From Citrobacter youngae ATCC 29220 (GTDB taxonomy: Bacteria; Pseudomonadota; Gammaproteobacteria; Enterobacterales; Enterobacteriaceae), in assembly GCF_000155975.1 (NCBI RefSeq), contig NZ_GG730299.1:186305-250304 (forward strand): a stretch of 64,000 nt of DNA. The letters are read 5' to 3'. Positions 44,795 through 53,967 of this stretch are shown piece by piece. Position 1 is the first letter of the stretch. Each line of letters opens with the position of its first letter. The notes beneath the pieces were generated by a model that did not search any database, was not told where the DNA came from, and worked only from the letters and a program-made list of their open reading frames with translations. The position numbers and the translations under genes are program-made.

Positions 44795-46492
44795 TTAAAG
44801 CAACAATGTGGCCGGTGCGGCCGCGGGCGAGTGCTGATTAGGCACATAAAAGGCAATCTCTGTGCCTGGCTCCAGACGGCGGATAAGTAATCCTTCGCCG
44901 TAGAGCAGCTTAACGCGATGATGCACATTCAACAGGCCAATTTTATTACCCGGCATTTCATTGGATTCGACCCGTTCAATCACTTTCGGATCGATACCAT
45001 GACCGGTATCCCGCACGGCAATCCGTACCCGGTTCCCACACTCTGCAACGCTGATGGTGACCACGCCTTTCCCTTTGCAGGGTTGAATACCGTGAACGAT
45101 GGCGTTCTCGACAAGCGGCTGAATCAGCAGGCTGGGAATATAACAGCTTACTTCTTCATCAATATCATAAATAACCGTCAGCTTGTCGCCAAAACGGGCC
45201 TGTTCGATGGCGATGTAATCCTTGATCTGATACAGCTCTTTTTTGATGTCGATCTGCTCATCATCTTTTAATTCAATATTATAGCGAAGATAGCGCGACA
45301 AATTAAAAATCAGCTGACGCGCAGTGTCCGGGTTTAGCCGCACCGATGACGAAATAGCGTTCAGTGCATTAAACAGGAAATGGGGATTTATTTTACTTTG
45401 CAGTGCTCGTAGCTCTGCCTTATTTGCCATTTCACGCAGCTGTTCCGCACGAGAAACTTCAAGCTGGGTCGAGATAATCTGCGACAGACCGATGGCCATT
45501 TCCTGCAGCGAGGAGGTGATCTGGTGGGCGTGGCAGTAGTAGATCTTCAGCGTGCCGGTGACAACGCCTTTCTCCCAAAGCGGGATCACCAGCATGGAGT
45601 GTATTTCCGGTGTCCGATGCGCTTCATCATTGTTTTTTATGATGATTTTTCCGTAATTGATCGCCTGTCGCGTTGTCGGGCTGACGAAGTCATCGTTATC
45701 GCGGTAATTCAGTTCACCCACGCCAACGTAGGCCAGAACGTGCTGGGTATTGGTAATTGCCACCGCATCCGCGTGGATATCATGGCGAATAATTTCACAT
45801 ACCTGGCGGAGTGATTCGCTGTTGACCTGGCGGAAAAGCGGCAGGGTTTTGTTGGCGATATCCAGCGCCAGCTTGGCCTGCTTCGCGGCGCTGGCTTCTT
45901 TCTCACCTTCCACGCTTTGAACCAGCATAACGATAAAGCCAATGCAGACGCTGCCAAGGATCATCGGGATACCGATTTTCGAAACGATATCCAGCCCCAG
46001 CGCGGTCGTTGGCGCCCACGCGACGACGAGGATCATGGTCAGGGATTCGCACAGCATCCCGCCTAAAATACCTGCGCGCCAGTGTTGCGCTTTGGGGATC
46101 TTACGGTTGATCCACCCGGCAATGCAGCCTGCCAGAATACTGGTAATAAAGCAGGGTAAGGCGGTTACGCCGCCAATATCAATCAGATAGCGGTGGGTAC
46201 CGGCGATGAGTCCCGTAATGATGCCGACCCACGGACCGAACAAAATCCCCCCTGACATGACCGCGATAATACGCACGTTCACCAGTGAGCCTTCCACCGG
46301 TACGCCGGACCAGGTACTGAACAGGGCAAACATGGAGAAAATCGCGGTAACGGCGAGCAGCTCTTTCGGGGAATGGGCCGATTTGTGCAACAGTTCGCGA
46401 AACAGGCGGATACGAATCAGGAAAAACAGACAGAACAGCATCAGCGCTGCCCGGTCAAATACCGCCAGCAGCATATTGAATATTTCGTGCAC
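44795..46492 (-). CDS. ypdA: LytS-type sensor kinase YpdA (pyruvate sensing)
   Basis: 565 aa. Residues 1-200 are the 5TM-LYT membrane sensor; about 220-340 a GAF domain; then a histidine kinase with phospho-His in [13 protein letters not shown] (about 375) and an ATPase domain with N box [10 protein letters not shown] and DTGHGID. E. coli YpdA senses pyruvate with high threshold. Translation begins at GTG 46492, giving [13 protein letters not shown] as in the family; ATG six codons later is the alternative. Confidence 0.94.
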   Translation of the reverse strand: MHEIFNMLLAVFDRAALMLFCLFFLIRIRLFRELLHKSAHSPKELLAVTAIFSMFALFSTWSGVPVEGSLVNVRIIAVMSGGILFGPWVGIITGLIAGTHRYLIDIGGVTALPCFITSILAGCIAGWINRKIPKAQHWRAGILGGMLCESLTMILVVAWAPTTALGLDIVSKIGIPMILGSVCIGFIVMLVQSVEGEKEASAAKQAKLALDIANKTLPLFRQVNSESLRQVCEIIRHDIHADAVAITNTQHVLAYVGVGELNYRDNDDFVSPTTRQAINYGKIIIKNNDEAHRTPEIHSMLVIPLWEKGVVTGTLKIYYCHAHQITSSLQEMAIGLSQIISTQLEVSRAEQLREMANKAELRALQSKINPHFLFNALNAISSSVRLNPDTARQLIFNLSRYLRYNIELKDDEQIDIKKELYQIKDYIAIEQARFGDKLTVIYDIDEEVSCYIPSLLIQPLVENAIVHGIQPCKGKGVVTISVAECGNRVRIAVRDTGHGIDPKVIERVESNEMPGNKIGLLNVHHRVKLLYGEGLLIRRLEPGTEIAFYVPNQHSPAAAPATLLL

Positions 46493-46876
46493 GGGGGACT
46501 CTTGCGCAGGGGTTAAAGCTCTATGATAGGCAACCTGAGCCAGGATGACCAGCGCCCGCGCAGTCTGCGGCTAATGAGGAAAAACCTTAATATTAAAAGG
46601 GGATTGTTGCATTGTTGTTGTATTTACAATACCTGACTTCTGAGCGCAGAGTTCAAGGTAATGTATTCAACAAAAAAATGTTAAATGATGGTGATTTTTA
46701 GCCGTATGTGAAAATGAATATTTCCTCATTTTGTTAGCCTGTTCCTCTTTTGTGTCGAAAAATATTTTCTTTTGCCTCTCGACAGAAGGAAATTATTCAG
46801 GCTATTTTCTAAACGTGCCACCATTGTGGCAGCGTCGCTCGGACGGTCCGGGCGCTAACGTTAATCTGAGGATATT
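46493..46876. promoter_or_regulatory. Divergent control region between ypdA and alaC
   Basis: 384 bp with no gene. The middle (46590-46800) is AT-rich. The alaC-proximal end carries two inverted repeats, TGCCAC-CATT-GTGGCA (46816-46831) and CGGAC-G-GTCCG (46840-46850), within the probable alaC leader. No regulator site was identified. Confidence 0.5.
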
Positions 46877-48115
46877 ATGGCTGACTCCCGCCCTGAACGT
46901 CGCTTTACGCGTATTGATCGTCTTCCCCCTTACGTTTTTAACATCACCGCTGAACTGAAGATGGCTGCGCGTCGCCGCGGCGAAGATATCATCGATTTCA
47001 GTATGGGGAACCCGGATGGGGCCACGCCTCCTCACATTGTCGAAAAACTGTGCACCGTGGCGCAGCGCCCGGACGCGCACGGCTATTCCACCTCTCGCGG
47101 CATTCCGCGTCTGCGTCGGGCGATTTCCCGCTGGTATCAGGAACGCTATGACGTTGAGATCGATCCGGAATCCGAAGCGATCGTCACCATTGGTTCCAAA
47201 GAGGGCCTGGCGCACCTGATGCTGGCCACGCTGGATCACGGTGATACGGTCCTCGTACCTAACCCGAGCTATCCCATCCATATTTATGGCGCGGTGATTG
47301 CCGGGGCGCAGGTACGGTCCGTGCCGCTGGTCGAGGGTGTCGATTTCTTTAACGAGCTGGAGCGCGCGATTCGCGAAAGCTACCCGAAACCGAAGATGAT
47401 GATCTTAGGTTTCCCGTCCAACCCGACAGCACAGTGCGTCGAGCTGGAATTTTTCGAAAAAGTCGTCGCGCTGGCTAAACGCTATGACGTGCTGGTGGTT
47501 CACGATCTGGCCTATGCCGATATCGTTTACGATGGCTGGAAAGCGCCATCAATTATGCAGGTTCCGGGCGCTCGCGATGTCGCGGTCGAATTTTTCACCC
47601 TGTCGAAAAGTTACAACATGGCGGGCTGGCGTATCGGTTTTATGGTCGGCAACAAAACGCTGGTCAACGCGCTGGCGCGCATCAAGAGCTATCACGATTA
47701 CGGGACGTTTACACCGTTGCAGGTTGCGGCAATCGCGGCGCTGGAAGGCGATCAGCAGTGCGTACGGGATATTGCCGAGCAGTATAAACGCCGTCGCGAT
47801 GTGCTGGTTAAAGGGCTGCATGAAGCCGGTTGGATGGTCGAGATGCCAAAGGCTTCAATGTACGTTTGGGCGAAGATTCCTGAGCAATATGCGGCAATGG
47901 GGTCACTTGAGTTTGCCAAAAAACTGCTGAACGAAGCGAAAGTATGCGTTTCGCCGGGGATTGGCTTTGGTGATTATGGCGATACGCACGTGCGCTTTGC
48001 GTTAATTGAAAATCGTGACCGTACCCGCCAGGCGATTCGCGGTATCAAAGCGATGTTCCGCGCGGATGGCCTACTGCCTGCCAGTGCGAAATCGGCTATT
48101 GAAAATACCGACTAA
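46877..48115 (+). CDS. alaC: Glutamate-pyruvate aminotransferase AlaC
   Basis: 412 aa fold-type I aminotransferase making alanine from pyruvate and glutamate, a main alanine route in E. coli. The PLP Lys is in [12 protein letters not shown] (about residue 241), the PLP-stacking and phosphate residues are in SKEGLAH (about 112) and [10 protein letters not shown] (about 208). CTGAGGATATT precedes the start. Full length. Confidence 0.96.
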   Translation: MADSRPERRFTRIDRLPPYVFNITAELKMAARRRGEDIIDFSMGNPDGATPPHIVEKLCTVAQRPDAHGYSTSRGIPRLRRAISRWYQERYDVEIDPESEAIVTIGSKEGLAHLMLATLDHGDTVLVPNPSYPIHIYGAVIAGAQVRSVPLVEGVDFFNELERAIRESYPKPKMMILGFPSNPTAQCVELEFFEKVVALAKRYDVLVVHDLAYADIVYDGWKAPSIMQVPGARDVAVEFFTLSKSYNMAGWRIGFMVGNKTLVNALARIKSYHDYGTFTPLQVAAIAALEGDQQCVRDIAEQYKRRRDVLVKGLHEAGWMVEMPKASMYVWAKIPEQYAAMGSLEFAKKLLNEAKVCVSPGIGFGDYGDTHVRFALIENRDRTRQAIRGIKAMFRADGLLPASAKSAIENTD

Positions 48116-48140
48116 CCGATCGTGAGATCCACAAAAGCAA

Positions 48141-48169
48141 ACAGGAGCCTGATGGCTCCTGTTTTTTTG
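48141..48169 (+). terminator. Intrinsic terminator of alaC
   Basis: ACAGGAGCC-TGAT-GGCTCCTGT stem then seven T. It also lies beyond ypdK on the other strand. Confidence 0.87.
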
Positions 48170-48182
48170 CTGCGTCTTTTAT

Positions 48183-48254
48183 TTAGATCATCAGGGCGAA
48201 CGTACCGGCCCAAACGATGACCATAAAAGAAATGCCCATAAAGAAATATTTCAC
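48183..48254 (-). CDS. ypdK: 23-residue membrane peptide YpdK
   Basis: A GTG-initiated frame of 23 codons plus TAA. The peptide is MKYFFMGISFMVIVW followed by AGTFALMI, matching the known E. coli small membrane protein YpdK beside alaC. It is one hydrophobic segment. GGAGAG stands 9 bases before the GTG. The frame is too short for ordinary gene calling. Function unknown. Confidence 0.88.
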   Translation of the reverse strand: MKYFFMGISFMVIVWAGTFALMI

Positions 48255-48611
48255 TTTTCATCTCTCCGCGTACCTGGGTACGTCTAAATGAACATATGCT
48301 TACCTGACAGAGAGCTGATGCACGCGCGAATGAAATGGATAATCCCCCGCGTTTGCTTGGCTGCATCACCTCAGAATTCTGAGCTTTAGTGCTCCAGACG
48401 GCGCTAATGTACGCCTAAAAATGAGGTGAGACAAGAGGCATTTTTCTATTTAATTTTAATAACTTACAAGTGTCGTGATTCGGCGACAGTTTAATTTCTG
48501 CCGGTAATAAATTGCTATTGAGCGACGTAATGATTAGTCGGAGAATTCTCATATATCCATGATGAGAATGCGGTTAATTTTTCGCGGAATTCGATAATGA
48601 AAAGGTTAAAA
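48255..48611. promoter_or_regulatory. Intergenic region between ypdK and the LprI-like gene
   Basis: 357 bp, AT-rich from 48410 on. It must hold the divergent promoters of ypdK and the LprI-like gene. I see no clear gene, repeat or operator. Confidence 0.4.
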
Positions 48612-49211
48612 ATGACCAAAATAATGATGTTAGCACTCGTTCTTACGCCATTGACGTCGATGGCGGCCTCTCCGTTGGCGTTTAATTTCAGCTGCGCAAG
48701 TATTGGTGGTGTGAATAGTGATGGTAAAGGCAACGTTTGGATTGATGGCTCGAAGGCGACCGTGAAGAGTTTCAATGAAAACTACTGGGAAGCGAAAAGC
48801 GGCAAAAATACGCTTTCTATTTCCCGTAAAGACGACGGGAACCCGGAAGTTTCATGGACTGGGCCCGATCGTAAGCACGGGATTTGTCAGCCTGAAGATA
48901 ATATTAACTATGCTCCGGGGAATAAATCGACCCACAGCGGTCCTTCTTTCTCTTGCTCAGCGGTAGAAAAGGGAAGTATTGAAGAGGTTATTTGCCAGAG
49001 TCCATCGCTCTCCGCGATGGATGTGACGTTGAACGGAGCCTACAAACAGGCGCTGGTCAAATCGAAAAATAACCCGACTCTGAAAGCAGAGCAGCGTGGC
49101 TGGGTTAAAGGGCGTAACGAGTGCTGGAAAGAGCAGGATAAGCCAGCCTGTATTGCTCGCAACTACAATGAGCGCATGACTGAACTACAGAACAAGTGGG
49201 GCGTTAAGTAA
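48612..49211 (+). CDS. Secreted protein with C-terminal LprI/DUF1311 domain
   Basis: 199 aa from the ATG at 48612, which follows AAAAGG at good spacing; an ATG 5 codons earlier (48597) has no clear ribosome site. Residues 1-18 are a Sec signal peptide ending SMAA. Residues about 20-105 form a compact Trp-rich region with Cys in FSCAS and HGICQ, not recognised. Residues about 112-199 fit the LprI-type domain (CQSPSLSAMDVTLNGAYK, QRGWVKGRNECW, CIARNYNERM) with three or four Cys. LprI domains inhibit lysozyme in some bacteria; here that is inferred. Periplasmic. Confidence 0.85.
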   Translation: MTKIMMLALVLTPLTSMAASPLAFNFSCASIGGVNSDGKGNVWIDGSKATVKSFNENYWEAKSGKNTLSISRKDDGNPEVSWTGPDRKHGICQPEDNINYAPGNKSTHSGPSFSCSAVEKGSIEEVICQSPSLSAMDVTLNGAYKQALVKSKNNPTLKAEQRGWVKGRNECWKEQDKPACIARNYNERMTELQNKWGVK

Positions 49212-49225
49212 TTCAGCCACAGAAA

Positions 49226-49254
49226 AAAAGAAAGGCCGTAAGGCCTTTCTTTTT
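49226..49254. terminator. Bidirectional terminator between the LprI-like gene and lpxP
   Basis: AAAGAAAGGCC-GTAA-GGCCTTTCTTT inverted repeat with A and T runs; it abuts the lpxP stop codon. Confidence 0.8.
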
Positions 49255-50173
49255 AGATATATAACGAGGCTTCACCCATCGGGCGGGTTTTGAAGCGACG
49301 GTGGATCCAGAGATACTGCTCGGGCGCGCGCATGATCTCTTTTTCGATAATTTTATTCATATAAGCCGCTGCCTGGCTTTCATCTGCCGGGTAACCTTCC
49401 ATTTGAGGTGTGATAAACAGGCGGTAACCTGAGTTATCGGCTTTTCTCACCATGGTTACGGTCAGCATCGCTGCACCCGATAATCGTGACAGCACGTAAG
49501 TCCCGTTGGTGGTTGCGACGTCTTTAACGGCGAAGAAGGGGGCGAATGAGCTTCCTTTACGGCCGTAGTCCTGATCGGGAGCAAACCAGACCGCTTCCCC
49601 TTTTTTCAGGGCGCCGACAATGCCACGCAGATTATTTCTGCCGATCATGGCTTTGTTGGAACGCATACGACCGCGGGTTTGGATCCATTCCATCAACTTA
49701 TTGTTGTGCGGGCGATAGGTTGCCATCGTCGGCTGGCAAAGCCCCATTACGCGACCGCCTAACTCGAGCGACATAAAGTGTACGCCGACGACCATCACGC
49801 CGCGGCCTTCTATCTGGGCGCGTTGCAGGTTGTCCAGGCCTTCTACATCAAACCATTTGCGAACCCGGCGATCTGGCCAGAACCAGGCCATACCTGTTTC
49901 AAGCAGGCCCATGCCGAGTGAGCGGAAGTTTTCATCGACCAGTTTGTCTCTTTCTTCCTGCGACAGATTGGGGAAACAGAGTTCGAGGTTTTTACGTGCA
50001 ATAGATTCACGGCGCTTTAAAAATGGGCGAGCCAGCGTTCCTGTACGGGTACCAAGAAAACATAATAAGGGATAGGGAAGTTGTACCAGTAACCAGAGCA
50101 CACCGACGCCAAACCACGTGAGCCAATAGCGCGGATGCAAAAACGCGCGTGAAAATTTACATTGGGGGAACAT
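49253..50173 (-). CDS. lpxP: Lipid A palmitoleoyltransferase LpxP
   Basis: 306 aa inner-membrane acyltransferase. At low temperature it puts palmitoleate on Kdo2-lipid IVA in place of laurate by LpxL. An N-terminal membrane anchor lies at about 18-38. The HX4E catalytic motif is HFMSLE (about residue 130). Start at 50173 (MFPQCKFSRAFLHP) is the family start; a GTG two codons before is possible. In E. coli it is cold-shock induced. Confidence 0.95.
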   Translation of the reverse strand: MFPQCKFSRAFLHPRYWLTWFGVGVLWLLVQLPYPLLCFLGTRTGTLARPFLKRRESIARKNLELCFPNLSQEERDKLVDENFRSLGMGLLETGMAWFWPDRRVRKWFDVEGLDNLQRAQIEGRGVMVVGVHFMSLELGGRVMGLCQPTMATYRPHNNKLMEWIQTRGRMRSNKAMIGRNNLRGIVGALKKGEAVWFAPDQDYGRKGSSFAPFFAVKDVATTNGTYVLSRLSGAAMLTVTMVRKADNSGYRLFITPQMEGYPADESQAAAYMNKIIEKEIMRAPEQYLWIHRRFKTRPMGEASLYI

Positions 50174-50613
50174 AAGCACCTGTTGTTGATACGAAATAGA
50201 TGTATCGCGAAGACTCTTCGTCTGGCACGTTACATTCTGTACTGATCGTTAGGCCGCCATAAACGACATTAGTTCCTGTAAAGAGTGTAAAACTGAATCA
50301 GGACAAAACCACGAGGGGGCATGAATGATCGGACGCACAATGTACACCCGAAGATTAATGTCATCCAGAAATAATTACTCAAGATTCGTAAATGTTTTTT
50401 GGGCGATTAAGAACAAAAAAGAGCCTATATATAATTCATTGTTTTTATGATTATTAAATAAGCTCCAGGTGAATATCTAAATAGTAAGCAGTTGAGCGTT
50501 TTTTGTAACTGAAATGTTGCTTAAATTGCGAACTAATGGGAATTATCTTAGAATATAAACTTAGGGAGTGTAAGGACTTACGTAAAGTTTTACGGCAAAC
50601 AGGAGGTATCGCT
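50174..50613. promoter_or_regulatory. Intergenic region between lpxP and yfdY
   Basis: 440 bp, AT-rich from 50370. It contains the divergent promoters of lpxP and yfdY. I see no confident gene or operator in it. Confidence 0.4.
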
Positions 50614-50856
50614 ATGCTCTATTTTTGGACTTTTCTCGCATTGAGTATTCTGAGCGTCAGTTGCTACATCTGGCAGGTAATGGGCGCGGCGGCGTCAATA
50701 AGCGCTTTTATCGGCATGGTCATACTCACAGCCTTAATTTACGTCTTCACTATGCGGTTGACTAATGGTAACGAAATGGTAACCGGACTATTCCTTTTTC
50801 TTGCCCCGACGTGCGGTTTGATCATTCGCTTTATGGTGGGGGACGGTAAGCAATAA
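50614..50856 (+). CDS. yfdY: DUF2545 membrane protein YfdY
   Basis: 80 aa. The start at 50614 follows AACAGGAGGTATCGCT, a very strong ribosome site; the frame is open upstream to 50536 but no start there is supported. Two to three hydrophobic segments (about 3-18, 23-46 and 57-74) cover most of the protein. It matches E. coli YfdY, also beside lpxP. Function unknown. Confidence 0.9.
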   Translation: MLYFWTFLALSILSVSCYIWQVMGAAASISAFIGMVILTALIYVFTMRLTNGNEMVTGLFLFLAPTCGLIIRFMVGDGKQ

Positions 50857-50919
50857 TCCGGCGCGTTACGAGTAGCAATGAATTACCACGTTTAGCTGTT
50901 TTAGTTAGCTGAGAGGGTG

Positions 50920-50947
50920 GAAGTGCCAGCCACGCTGGCACTTTTGC
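50920..50947. terminator. Terminator between yfdY and pgtP
   Basis: AAGTGCCAGC-CAC-GCTGGCACTT stem followed by TT; mostly serves yfdY, perhaps also pgtP, which ends 15 bases on. Confidence 0.75.
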
Positions 50948-50961
50948 GAGACTGAAATGGA

Positions 50962-52353
50962 TTACCGGGCGTCAGCCAACTGGAGCGATGCTTCCTCTTG
51001 CTGAGCATTTTTCCGCTGTTGCTCAAGCTCCAGCGCGCCGCGATGGGAGAGGTAGCAGAACAGAATGCAGCAGACAATTCCCCCCATCAGCAGATAGAAG
51101 CCGCCATGCCATCCCATTTTGTCGACCATTACGCCAAACAGACTGGTTCCCAGCGATGCGCCAAAAATGTAGCTCATAAAGCCGCGTAATCCCACTGCGG
51201 AACCCACTGCGAAGCTGGGTACGATTTCCATGGTCTGAACGGAGGCCAGGAACTGAGGAACATAAATCAGGCAGCCAACGATGGCGGCAAAAATGGTCAC
51301 CATCAACAAAGACTCGCTTTTCCAGTAACCGATCAGACAGACGAAAATCAGCGCCATACAAATCATAGCCAACGGCATGCGGCGGCCTTTAAACAGTTTA
51401 TCGGTAAGCCAACCCGCCAGTAATGTAGAAGGGATTGCCGCCCATTCGAAAAACAAAAAAGCTACGCTCATTTGCTCTTTCGAGAAATGTTTTTCGGTTA
51501 ATAAATAAATCGGCAGCCAGCTGATCATGCCAAAACGCACCATATAGACAAAGACGTCAACCAGCGAAACATACCAAGCATTCTTATTACGCAGTACGTA
51601 GGTGCAGAAGATCTGGAAGGCGCTCATATTTTCTGGCGCCTGGGCCGCGCGTTGGGAATTTAATACGACTTTTTCTTCCGGCATCATTTGTTCCAGGGCC
51701 GGTAAACCTTCCTGGCGTGGTGAGCCTTTCCCCAACATCAGCACGATAAATGCAAACAGTACGGCAACGCCAGCCGGAACAATATAGCTGGCGCTTTGCC
51801 AGTGTTCACTTCCTAAAATGGCAAAGGCGGCGCCCACAATCGGGGCAACAATACCACCGCCGACATTGTGTGAGATATTCCAGAACGCGCCAACGCGTCC
51901 ACGTTCTTTACGCGGGAACCAGTTGGCGATAGTAATAAACGAAGGGCCGACGCCCATTCCCTGGAACAAGCCGTTGAAGACAACCAGCGCGGCAAAAATC
52001 CAGAATCCGGTACTGAATCCTAAACCCACGTTGACGATAGCGCACAGAATCAGACCGCATGCCATAAAGACTTTGGGGCTGGCTTTGTCCGCCAGGCTGC
52101 TCATAACGCCTTTACTGATCCCATAGGCGATAAGCATACAACTGCTGAGCAGACCGATCTGTGTAGCGCTGAGATCCAGATGCTCCTTCAGATAAGGCGT
52201 CGAGAGCGTGAAGTTATTACGCACAATATAGTACGCAAGATAGCCCAAAAATACGCTGAGCAACGCCTGAATACGATATCGACCATAAGTTTCCTGGACT
52301 TTCTCCGCCGGGACTTTATTTGCCGCTGGCCCTGTCTTAAATATTGATAGCAT
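50962..52353 (-). CDS. pgtP: Phosphoglycerate transporter PgtP
   Basis: 463 aa MFS permease of the organophosphate:phosphate antiporter group, twelve predicted membrane segments. In Salmonella it imports 2- and 3-phosphoglycerate and PEP. Group motifs are ...YGISKGVMSSLADKASPK (about residues 81-98) and FQGMGVGPSFITIANWFPRKERG (about 135-157). The start at 52353 follows TTTAGGTGATGAA; the longer frame to 52431 is not needed. Divergent from pgtC, whose products control it. Confidence 0.95.
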   Translation of the reverse strand: MLSIFKTGPAANKVPAEKVQETYGRYRIQALLSVFLGYLAYYIVRNNFTLSTPYLKEHLDLSATQIGLLSSCMLIAYGISKGVMSSLADKASPKVFMACGLILCAIVNVGLGFSTGFWIFAALVVFNGLFQGMGVGPSFITIANWFPRKERGRVGAFWNISHNVGGGIVAPIVGAAFAILGSEHWQSASYIVPAGVAVLFAFIVLMLGKGSPRQEGLPALEQMMPEEKVVLNSQRAAQAPENMSAFQIFCTYVLRNKNAWYVSLVDVFVYMVRFGMISWLPIYLLTEKHFSKEQMSVAFLFFEWAAIPSTLLAGWLTDKLFKGRRMPLAMICMALIFVCLIGYWKSESLLMVTIFAAIVGCLIYVPQFLASVQTMEIVPSFAVGSAVGLRGFMSYIFGASLGTSLFGVMVDKMGWHGGFYLLMGGIVCCILFCYLSHRGALELEQQRKNAQQEEASLQLADAR

Positions 52354-52704
52354 TTCATCACCTAAATTTATATTGATGTGAATATCAGGATTTTCGTCGT
52401 GAAGAATGAAATAGCCTGGAGATAAACTCAAGTCGATGAAATGTGTCAGTATTGACCCATTTTAGGAATGGTGCGGCGAATTTTGACTCTTTTTTAATTA
52501 TGATATTTATTTTCTATTCTTATGCGCGAATTTTTATTGCCGGCATGTGCGGATATTAACAAATTCAGACTGCATTTTCGGGTATTCTTTACCGATGTCG
52601 TTACCTTCCGTTTGGTAAACTTGCGAATAACCTTATTCTTCTCCCCTGCAACGATAAACGGGTAAGTTTTGTCTCAATATTATTTTTCGAACATGTTGGT
52701 ATTT
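52354..52704. promoter_or_regulatory. Divergent control region pgtP / pgtC
   Basis: 351 bp, AT-rich. It should hold the inducible pgtP promoter bound by PgtA. I found no convincing -24/-12 element and no clean palindrome. Confidence 0.45.
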
Positions 52705-53967
52705 ATGAACGGGATCACAAACAGACTTTTGAACCGGGGACATTTTGGGGCGTTGTTGCTCTGTTTTATGACGCTGTCGGCGAGCTGCCTGGCCCAGAGC
52801 AAAGAGCTGGTGATGGCAACCACCTTTTCCCCTGGCGCAACGGCCTGGATTATCCAGCGCTGGCAGACGCAGCCGGGGTCGGTGATGATTCGTACGCTAA
52901 ACCGGACCAGCAGCTCGCTGGAACAACTGCTTGATACAGCGAATGCGGAAAACGTTGATCTTATTTTGACCTCATCGCCCATGCTGTTACAGCATCTTCA
53001 GGAGCATCAGAAGCTGGCGCCTTTTGATAATGCGCTGCCGGAAAGCCAGCGATTGGTGCCAGATTCTATTCGTTCGACCTCGGTGGCGGTGGCGATATCT
53101 GGTTTTGGCCTGCTGATTAACCGCTCCGCGTTGGCGGCGCGACACCTCTCTCCGCCTGCTGACTGGGGAGATTTAACGCTGCCTAAATATCAGAATGCGT
53201 TGTTGATGAGTAGCCCGTCACGTTCCGATACCAACCACCTGATGGTTGAGTCGCTGCTACAGCAAAAGGGGTGGGAAGAGGGCTGGGCGACGCTGTTAGC
53301 GAGCGCCGGTAACCTGGTGACGATTTCTTCACGTAGTTTTGGCGTGGCCGACAAAATTAAGAGCGGGCTTGGCGTTGCGGGGCCGGTCATTGATAACTAT
53401 GCCAACCTGTTGCTCAACGATCCGCACCTGACTTTTACCTATTTCCCTCGCTCGGCTGTGTCGCCGACCTATGTTGCCGTGCTCAAGAACAGCCAGCACG
53501 CCAGTGAAGCGCGTCGTTTTATCCGCTACTTATTAAGCCCGGAAGGACAGCGGATCCTCGCGGATGCGAACACGGGGAAATATCCGGTTACGCAGCTCGC
53601 GCCTGATAACCCACGCGCGGCCCAGCAGGCTATTTTGATGAACCAGCCTGCGCTTAATTATCGGCTGATCCTTAAGCGACAGCGGCTGGTGCAGCGGATG
53701 TTTGATACCGCCATCAGTTTTCGTCTCGCGCAACTGAAAGATGCCTGGCGGGCGCTATACAGCGCGGAGGCACGCCTGAAACGCCCACTCCCCGAAATCA
53801 GAGCACTGCTCACCAGCGTCCCAATAGATGCCAGGAGTAGTGAAGACGAGGCCTGGCTGACTCAGTTTGATAACAAGAGCTTTGCCGAACAGCAGATGAT
53901 GGAGTGGCAGCTCTGGTTTCTTAAAAATCAGCGTCAGGCGATATCCAAACTGGAAGAGTTAAAATGA
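52705..53967 (+). CDS. pgtC: Phosphoglycerate transport regulatory protein PgtC
   Basis: 420 aa. A signal-like hydrophobic segment (FGALLLCFMTLSASCLA, about residues 14-30) precedes a periplasmic binding-protein-like domain (LVMATTFSPGATAWIIQRW...). In Salmonella it is needed with PgtB for induction of pgtP and is thought to sense the substrate in the periplasm. The start is uncertain: ATG 52705, ATG 52693 and TTG 52669 are in frame, none with a strong ribosome site. Its stop overlaps pgtB (ATGA). Confidence 0.9.
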   Translation: MNGITNRLLNRGHFGALLLCFMTLSASCLAQSKELVMATTFSPGATAWIIQRWQTQPGSVMIRTLNRTSSSLEQLLDTANAENVDLILTSSPMLLQHLQEHQKLAPFDNALPESQRLVPDSIRSTSVAVAISGFGLLINRSALAARHLSPPADWGDLTLPKYQNALLMSSPSRSDTNHLMVESLLQQKGWEEGWATLLASAGNLVTISSRSFGVADKIKSGLGVAGPVIDNYANLLLNDPHLTFTYFPRSAVSPTYVAVLKNSQHASEARRFIRYLLSPEGQRILADANTGKYPVTQLAPDNPRAAQQAILMNQPALNYRLILKRQRLVQRMFDTAISFRLAQLKDAWRALYSAEARLKRPLPEIRALLTSVPIDARSSEDEAWLTQFDNKSFAEQQMMEWQLWFLKNQRQAISKLEELK

